NCBI GenBank assembly: GCA_032622095.1
Contig: CP136068.1
Span: forward strand, 133,433,989-133,497,988
Origin: Siphonodentalium dalli
Lineage: Eukaryota > Mollusca > Scaphopoda > Gadilida > Siphonodentaliidae
Direction of reading: 5' to 3'
Length of the DNA: 64,000 nt
The translations under genes and the position numbers were made by a program. Below the pieces are notes generated by a model. That model did not search any database and was not told the DNA's origin. It saw nothing but the letters and a program-made list of their open reading frames with translations. Below are positions 57,646 to 64,000 of this stretch, one piece after another; the first letter of the stretch is position 1, and every line of letters begins with the position of its first letter.

Positions 57646-58481
57646 GCTTTGATAGTATATCTGTTTTCTGTTTGTCGGCTGCATGCTTGTATTACCCAAA
57701 CACCCCTCCAAATGCATACTAGATTACTACAATGTATACTGTTATAACTGAACTGGAAAATCCATTTAGTATAGAAAGTGTTAACTCTATGAACAGAAAT
57801 GTCCTCAGTTGGAAAATATTTTCATGTTGAATTCGAATGCTCGTAAAAATATGTTGCGTTATATTACTGTATAGATTCTTTGGAACTGTGCATGGTGACA
57901 GATGGGCATATGCCCAATAAATTTCCACGCTAATTAACGGAATCATTTGCCAATTTAGCGACCGATGGATCGAGGCAATGTTAGTTGATTGGTCATATTA
58001 GTTACCATGGTCATTCGTTCCTCATTTACATTGTTTGCGGGACAGCGACTATCACGGTCGTTCGTGGACGCAGGCGACATATGGCCATAATTTACTAATG
58101 GCGCAAATTGAGCGATTCTAAAATCGATACCGGAACATTGTGATGAAACGATTAAGGTTACGTTTTTACGGCCTGAGACACAAGTTAATGCGGAGATTGT
58201 GACCATTTATAATTTGTTCCATTTAATTTACATCATGTCCTACAAATCACGCACTGCGTTAAGGAAAATATCTCCCGATAAACTATATCCCTATTGATTT
58301 GCCGAGAATAAATTCATTACAAGTCACTCTATTATATGGTGACCTTTTCCCTTGGTTTTCCATTTGAACACTTTAGCCTAAAAAAGTATATTAAATTAAT
58401 TCTGACCGAACTAAACGCGGTTATATGAATGAGACGAATCTCACAATGGGTGGTATTATATATGCACGAGGCTATGTGTTA
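57646..58481. other. No recognised feature
   Basis: No gene or repeat boundary was recognised. Confidence 0.4.
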
Positions 58482-58964
58482 TTAAAGACATATTATGGAC
58501 TTGTTGGGGTGCGTGAAACTGATAAGTTAGTACTCAGGCGATATGCCAACTTTGGGAATGTGGCATTTGACTAATATCACCGAAACTTAAACAGAAATCG
58601 ACCATACCACTCCATAGATATTATCGTCTTAACTACGCATAATTGTAAATATTTACATCCCGATTCGGGACGCAACAATAAGTGATTAACTAACGCAATT
58701 GATTTCACAAAAGAGAGTCATTGTATTTAAATATATATAAGAATGACCGTGACGGTGTGTGTGCTGGAAATTTGGATTAATATTTGTAAAAATAACTACT
58801 TTGAGCAAGATTATTCTCCATTTCTATTTGATCACCCAACCAAATCATTTCACATCACATTTTCGGTGGTATTAGTAAAATGCCACATTCCCAAAGTTGG
58901 CATATCGCTTGAGTACCAACTTATCAGTTTCACGCACCCCAACAAGTCCATAATATGTCTTTAA
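58482..58964. mobile_element. TTAA-bounded inverted-repeat element with ~100-bp arms
   Basis: Left arm TTAAAGACATATTATGGACT on to GGCATTTG and right arm CAAATGCC-type sequence back to AGTCCATAATATGTCTTTAA are inverted copies of about 100 bases, close to identical. The middle (~285 bases) is unrelated AT-rich sequence. TTAA at both edges suggests a piggyBac-like target, but TA cannot be excluded. Its right TTAA is shared with the next element. A partial third arm opens the window. Confidence 0.75.
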
Positions 58965-59180
58965 CCCTTTGATGCATGGCGGGAGCTGCACTGGCGCAGC
59001 ATTAAATACCATGTGTCAGTGCATTCTCTTCTATATGCGAGTCGACCATAGCATATAGAAGAGAATGCAATGGCTTACAAGATCAAGGTAAATATTGTTA
59101 GGCCAATGCATTCTCTTATATATGCGAGGGGATATATGGTCGACTCGCATATATAAGAGAAAGCATTGGCACAGGGTTAT
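58961..59180. mobile_element. Two-hairpin MITE, variant (copy 2)
   Basis: TTAA-CCCTTTGATGC start, then the same sequence as 23421-23645, with a shortened first hairpin (CATTCTCTTCTATATGC) and a full second hairpin (59102-59169). The right CCCTTT end is missing. It begins at the border TTAA of the preceding element. Confidence 0.75.
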
Positions 59181-59400
59181 TAGCATACACCAGAAACCGC
59201 ATGATATCAATATTACCGTTTTACTATATACGTTACATTCCTTGATAAATTTCATTAATGTGAAGTATATAATCACAATTAATTAACGGATATGGGTTGG
59301 ATAATTTTTAGCACACGCCGTGCAAAACTAAATCGCGAGCCAGGGCTACAAAACTTTCTCCGACGATAACAAAGAATTTATAAATAGCTTGACGTATTGG

Positions 59401-59605
59401 CAGAACTGTTCATGAAACTATTCAATTTCTAAACCGTATACAAGAACTAGCTGTCCTCGCTGCAATCTCGCACCATATAAAACAAGCTCTATATCGACGA
59501 ACAAGGAAGACACACGGCATGGTCACCAAGACAAAGCTCTCTCTCTCTCTGTCTCTCTCTCTCTCTGTCTCTCCTCACTCTCTTCTCTATCTCTCCCCTC
59601 TCTCG
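59401..59605 (+). repeat. Dispersed repeat with (CT)n tract (copy 2)
   Basis: Near-identical to 54466-54606, again ending in CT microsatellite and a CTATCTCTCCCCTCTCTC block. High identity indicates recent duplication. Confidence 0.8.
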
Positions 59606-60297
59606 CTAAAACATGACATTGTAGCTTATTTTGTTGTACAAGCATTGCAATATTTAGAACGCCAAACGTCGCACGTCAATTATCGACAGACTATAACACT
59701 CTACACGAATGGCGGGAAAATAGCACTCAATTGTCATACGCTATATTATATATGCGTGATGTGATGTCCACGCATCAGGTTTTCTGTTTGTGATTTGTCA
59801 GGATTGAAATCTGAGATGTTTATGTTTATATGGGAGACACAGATAAAACAACACAGGCGTGTTTATGAAGCGAACTTTATCGTACGAGTTTGTTGTGGCG
59901 CAATAATACAATGAGAATTACCAAGGTCGAGTTGTAACTTGTGGCATAACACACGAGTGCGCCAACATGCACATATTTCACACGATTTTGCGGTTTTGTG
60001 TTTATTACACACCAACAGTTAATATCCTTTAGCATCAAATTAATGTTTAAGTTTTGTTTGTCGTGAATAGCGTCATTTGCGTCAGGTAAACCGACGGGAT
60101 CGCTCTTGTGCATTTTGGTGAAATTACCACACAGGCCGAAGTATCATAAGCGCCCGAAATGTAGTAAATAGGTGTGTGATAAATCATGTGAGTTATGCTA
60201 AGTGTGCGATGAATATGTACGCACACACCAACCAACCAATTCCAACGAAATGCAAGAGTTTGTCTCAATGCGTAATTGAACACTACGGAATTTCTGT
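59606..60297. other. No recognised feature
   Basis: No gene or repeat boundary was recognised. Confidence 0.4.
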
Positions 60298-60656
60298 TTA
60301 ACCCTTTACCCAACAGAACGGCCCTGTGCCAATGCATTCTCTTATATATGCGAGTCGACCATAGGTCGCCTCGCATATATAAGAGAATGCATTGGCTTAA
60401 CACATTAAAAAATATAAAATTGTTAAAGAATGTAAGAAAAAAATTCTCTTATATATGCGAGGCGACCTATGGTCGACTCGCATATATAAGAGAATGCATT
60501 GGCACAGGGCATAACTGTAACTATCACAATGTGGTCAAGGAGCCGGTTCCAATGATATCCATATTTGTATGGTTCTATTGAGACAGACCGAAGATATTTT
60601 AGGCTGTTTAAGCTTTATTTGGCCGGTTTTGGCCGGTTTGTTGGGTAAAGGGTTAA
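60298..60656 (+). mobile_element. piggyBac-like two-hairpin MITE, copy C
   Basis: TTAA-CCCTTTACCCAACAGAAC to TGTTGGGTAAAGGG-TTAA with both hairpins. The spacer is shortened and the second hairpin has lost its first ~10 bases (starts ATTCTCTT after an A-run), leaving an unpaired 3' side. Confidence 0.85.
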
Positions 60657-61009
60657 GGTGATAGTATATTAGCACCTGAAATGGATTATGACTTTGCACA
60701 GATAAACGAATAACAAGCTGTCACTTCGTGGAGTTAACCGGCTAATTGATAATTATTTACCACAATGAAATTAATGACGATCGATTTATAATGTTGATAA
60801 GGGCTGGACTCTATATCTTCACGAAAGCACAGATGCATGAAGAACTTTTGGGACATCAACCAACCATAGCATGCCATTATCGCCAACAATGTCCACGGTA
60901 TGTACTGTAGCATTAGCTACATTGTAGTTGAGCCTCCATTTGAAGATAGATTTCAATTATAGGTGGTCTATATCTTCCTATATATAACAAGTCGTATATA
61001 TAGTTTTTT
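60657..61009. other. No recognised feature
   Basis: AT-rich spacer. No gene was recognised. Confidence 0.4.
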
Positions 61010-61428
61010 GGGTATAAAATTATAAACTTGATTCGAAGACCCCTGTCTGGAAACGCTTCTATAAATTAATATTGATTTTATTTCGATATTTTTGGTATAG
61101 TATAAAATTGTACAACCATACAACAATTTGTGACACTTTACGGCTCACATTATAATGCAGCGTACCGCGTAGGATAACTCTATCTAATATTCTAAAAATA
61201 GAAACGAAAAAATGTCCCTCTTGATGAATGAATAATTTATTGGATAAGGCATGTACATCTAGTATTTATAAAATAGAAGGTGAACAATAGAAATACAAAT
61301 ACAGTGTACACACATAATCCGGGAGGTGATATGACCTTATGGCTGTCTTCCCATCATCGCCCAGGCAAACATTAAAGGCACCAGTTTGTTTCCGTTCAGC
61401 AGCTCTCGTCAATATACTTGTGGTGTGT

Positions 61429-61830
61429 TTAACCCTTTACCCAACAGAACGGCCCTGTGCCAATGAATTCTCTTATATATGCGAGTCGACCATAGGTCGC
61501 CTCGCATATATAAGAGAATGCATTGGCTTAACACATTAAAAATTATAAAATTGTTAAAGAATGTAAGAAAAAAATTGTAAAAAGTGTTAAAAAAAAGATT
61601 TTTTTTAGGCCAATGCATTCTCTTATATATGCGAGGCGACCTATGGTCGACTCGCATATATAAGAGAATGCATTGGCACAGGGCATAACTGTAACTATCA
61701 CAATGTGGTCAAGGGGCCGGTTCCAATGATATCCATATTTGTATGGTTCTATTGAGACAGACCGAAGATATTTTAGGCTGTTGAAGCTTTATTTGGCCGG
61801 ATTTGGCCGGTTTGTTGGGTAAAGGGTTAA
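61429..61830 (+). mobile_element. piggyBac-like two-hairpin MITE, copy D
   Basis: TTAA-CCCTTTACCCAACAGAAC to TGTTGGGTAAAGGG-TTAA, with both hairpins (about 61459-61527 and 61610-61676) and the full spacer. One point difference breaks the first stem (CAATGAATT for CAATGCATT). Very similar to copies A and C. Confidence 0.85.
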
Positions 61831-62094
61831 ATGAAGTCAGATTTAGAAAGGCTAATTTATACGGTATACCATCTCAATCGCAAGTCATGTCTATATCTTT
61901 ACAAGTTAAACTAAATTGAGAGTGAAACAGTGTGATGCACAATTTATATCAGTTCAGGGAAGAGTCATGTGTTTTTGTACCTTCTCAACAAGTTACATTT
62001 CTAAATGCTTGCATATACATACATAATGTGTGCTATACGTACGATATGCAGTAGGTTACTGATCGATACAGTATTTACAAAAATAAACTAAAAT

Positions 62095-62243
62095 ATGCAT
62101 ACATATATACATAGACCTACATACACATATACATACACATACATATATATATACATATATATATATACATATGCATATATATATATATACATACATATAC
62201 ATACATACACACATACATACACACACACATATATACATATACT
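62095..62243. repeat. Compound (TA)n/(CATA)n microsatellite
   Basis: About 150 bases of ATACATAT, (AT)n and ACACAC words. Open frames of C/V/Y/I content on the minus strand are by-products. Confidence 0.9.
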
Positions 62244-62520
62244 GGCATGAATACAAGGTACATGTGAGAGAGCTAGATTCGTAGACAATATTCAGGGAAG
62301 GGGTTGTGTATTTTATAGCGCAGTTTAACGGGGAAATTCGCAATTATACGTTATAGTAATGTATATTAATAAAATAGTGTGATAGTAGTAAAATAATAAA
62401 ATCTATAAATGTAACATAAGAGGGATTTATGCTTGCAAAGGTATTTTACGACACATAATTCGTGGGGGTTTGTGGTGTAATAGTACGAACACTCAATTTT
62501 AGTTTATTAATTTTTATTAT

Positions 62521-62692
62521 TTATTGATTTGTGCAGTCAGAACAATAGGGATTTTCACAGTTGACTATACTTTTATAGTTCTCAAGATAACCATCTACTA
62601 TAAGTCGTTTGAACGTAACTCTTGGACCAGAATTTTTTTATGGGGACGGCAACGAATTCCAGGCAGTTGGGATTTGGTGATTATCTCATTGT
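62521..62692 (-). pseudogene. CR1-like LINE protein, extreme C-terminus, minus strand
   Basis: Minus-strand reading gives HQIPTAWNSLPSP, a stop, then in the same frame GPRVTFKRLIVDGYLENYKS and a terminal CENPYCSDCTNQ before a stop. W-N-S-L-P followed by F-K-x-x-(L/I)-x-x-(G/Y) is the usual CR1-type tail, as in the fragment at 20338-20530. One internal stop, no catalytic region, and an A-rich 3' continuation (AATAAATAATAAAA). It ends right against the right arm of the enclosing inverted repeat. LINE origin is likely though the fragment is short. Confidence 0.65.
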
Positions 62693-62780
62693 AAAGAAAT
62701 ATCGATATAAAATCAATATTAATTGATATAGAAGCGTTTCCGGACAGGTGTCTTCGACTCATATATATTATTGTATACCC

Positions 62781-63029
62781 CGGAAAGTATATAACACATG
62801 TTTTGGAAGAGATATACCATCTTTATTCCAAGTTCCGTTCTCCCACAATAGCTTTAAATGGAATGCTGGCTATACAGGCTATGGTCTTACAATCTCGTCC
62901 AAATACGGATACGATAGGCGAGAATCGCATGCGTTTTGATATGTCGATGCCGTCTGGAGAGTTTGGCGGGACCAGCATCCCGTCTCGATTTGCTCAGTCT
63001 ACCCTTGATGCTATAAAGTGGTAGCCGCG
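62781..63029. other. No recognised feature
   Basis: Two overlapping short frames run here; neither resembles a known family. Confidence 0.35.
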
Positions 63030-63510
63030 GGCGCGACCTGACTGCCTCGATATCAATTTGAAAAAGGGGTGACGTTGCTTAACGCGCCTGCGGCGCTTCA
63101 ATTTTGTGTTTCCCAACAGGTCTTAGACAGGTTCAGTGGGATGCTGAAAAATCGCAAGCCAATTTGCGCGCGATTTAGTTTGCCGTGTCCCGCGTGACTC
63201 AGTTTTTATGAGCCATCAGGCCCCCGCGGCAGCGGTCGCTGGCGCGACCTGACTGCCTCGATATCAATTTGAAAAAGGGGTGACGCTTCAATTTTGTGTT
63301 TCCCAACAGGTCTTAGACAGGTTCAGTGGGATGCTGAAAAATCGCAAGCCAATTTGCGCGCGATTTAGTTTGCCGTGTCCCGCGTGACTCAGTTTTTATG
63401 AGCCATCAGGCCCCCGCGGCAGCGGTCGCTGGCGCGACCTGACTGCCTCGATATCAATTTGAAAAAGGGGTGACGCTTCAATTTTGTGTTTCCCAACAGG
63501 TCTTAGACAG
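63030..63510 (+). repeat. GC-rich tandem repeat, ~190-210-bp unit
   Basis: Two and a half units start GGCGCGACCTGACTGCCTCG and end GCCCCCGCGGCAGCGGTCGC. The first has an extra TTGCTTAACGCGCCTGCGGC block of about 20 bases that later units lack. The units are otherwise near-identical. The sequence is markedly GC-richer than the surroundings. Confidence 0.85.
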
Positions 63511-63683
63511 GGCCGTCTGCCTCCCCCAAGCCCACCCACCCTAAAAGTGATTTTTCCTATAGTGTTTTTGAAACGTGTCTCTTTGTGGTGTCATTCTTTT
63601 GGTATGATTTTTTACTAAATAACGGGTATGTTAGAGTTACATTTCTTTGAATTTTACAATCGAAACATATTCGCATGCGATGC

Positions 63684-63750
63684 TGAGTCACGCGGGACAC
63701 GGCAAACTAAATCGCGCGCAAATTGGCTTGCGATTTTTCAGCATCCCACC
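63684..63750 (-). repeat. Inverted partial unit of the GC-rich repeat
   Basis: TGAGTCACGCGGGACACGGC through AAATTGGCTTGCGATTTTTC to CAGCATCCCAC is the complement of the middle of each unit at 63030-63510. The pair could form the two ends of a transposon whose ends have been tandemly duplicated on one side. Confidence 0.75.
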
Positions 63751-64000
63751 CCATTTGGCATGCGATAGCGTTTGTACTAGGTGGGCTATACACTAGGAGC
63801 TATTGCCGCAGTTAGCAATGTGTGTGATGTCAAAAAGGAGACAAGAACGTAAACATGCGGAGACTATAAAATAATGAAAAGTTTCCAGCATATTTCAGCT
63901 GAACCACGTTGATTGATTAATGTCAAGAGCAAATGAAAGCGCACGAAAACTATGTTGATCAGCGTATTTCTCAAACACTATAAACCTCCTGTTTCGAAGC
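63751..64000. other. No recognised feature
   Basis: No gene or repeat boundary was recognised before the window ends. Confidence 0.4.

Larger units (their letters stand above)
61010..62780. mobile_element. Inverted-repeat-bounded block of ~1.77 kb
   Basis: Arms of about 85 bases at 61010-61095 and 62696-62780 share GGTATA, TTCGAAGAC, CCTGTC(T/C)GGAAACGCTTCT, TTAATATTGATTTTAT and TCGATATTT in opposite orientation. Inside lie MITE copy D, a compound microsatellite and a LINE fragment, so the block is a composite with nested insertions. No transposase. Confidence 0.65.

Overview
This window looks like an AT-rich, gene-free, repeat-dense stretch of a nuclear metazoan genome. The most likely source is a marine invertebrate. 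The evidence is fossils of chicken-repeat-like (CR1-type) non-LTR retrotransposons, a tRNA-derived SINE with an (ATT)n tail, Helitron arrays, TA- and TTAA-flanked foldback elements, many microsatellites, and no bacterial-style gene packing. I recognise no intact host protein gene, tRNA or rRNA. The only protein-like signals are five decayed C-terminal pieces of LINE reverse transcriptases. The phylum cannot be settled by eye.

Layout. 0-3 kb: a partial inverted-repeat element, a TA-flanked foldback MITE, and a 1.36-kb hAT-like element with an 8-bp target duplication that carries a second palindromic element and a 22-bp minisatellite. 3-9 kb: a LINE 3' end, a second hAT-like element with an 8-bp duplication, and an inverted-repeat element. 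9.5-15.2 kb: a duplicated segment. One copy was hit by a five-unit Helitron array and a TA MITE; the other copy is still empty and fixes both insertion points. 16.2-18.5 kb: a three-unit Helitron array on the minus strand. 18.8-30.8 kb: TTAA-flanked MITEs, the SINE, LINE fragments and dispersed repeat families. 33.4-39.0 kb: two more Helitron arrays around a 500-bp palindrome. 39.1-43.8 kb: a tandem array of deleted and full units of one repeat. 44-45 kb: a tandem pair of another repeat. 45-58 kb: mostly unrecognised sequence with one TA MITE, a long-armed inverted repeat, a LINE fragment, microsatellites, a 430-bp satellite and a tandem duplication. 58.5-64 kb: TTAA MITEs, an inverted-repeat-flanked block and a short GC-rich tandem repeat.

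The most interesting content is the Helitron family. Its units lie head-to-tail with exact CTAG|TC junctions. One class is built of ~121-bp repeats with perfect NRF1-type palindromes. The other is built of ~120-130-bp repeats packed with TCAAGGTCA extended nuclear-receptor half-sites, including DR0 pairs. A second theme is TTAA-flanked MITEs with two internal near-perfect hairpins, in six places. Functional consequences of either are inference only.
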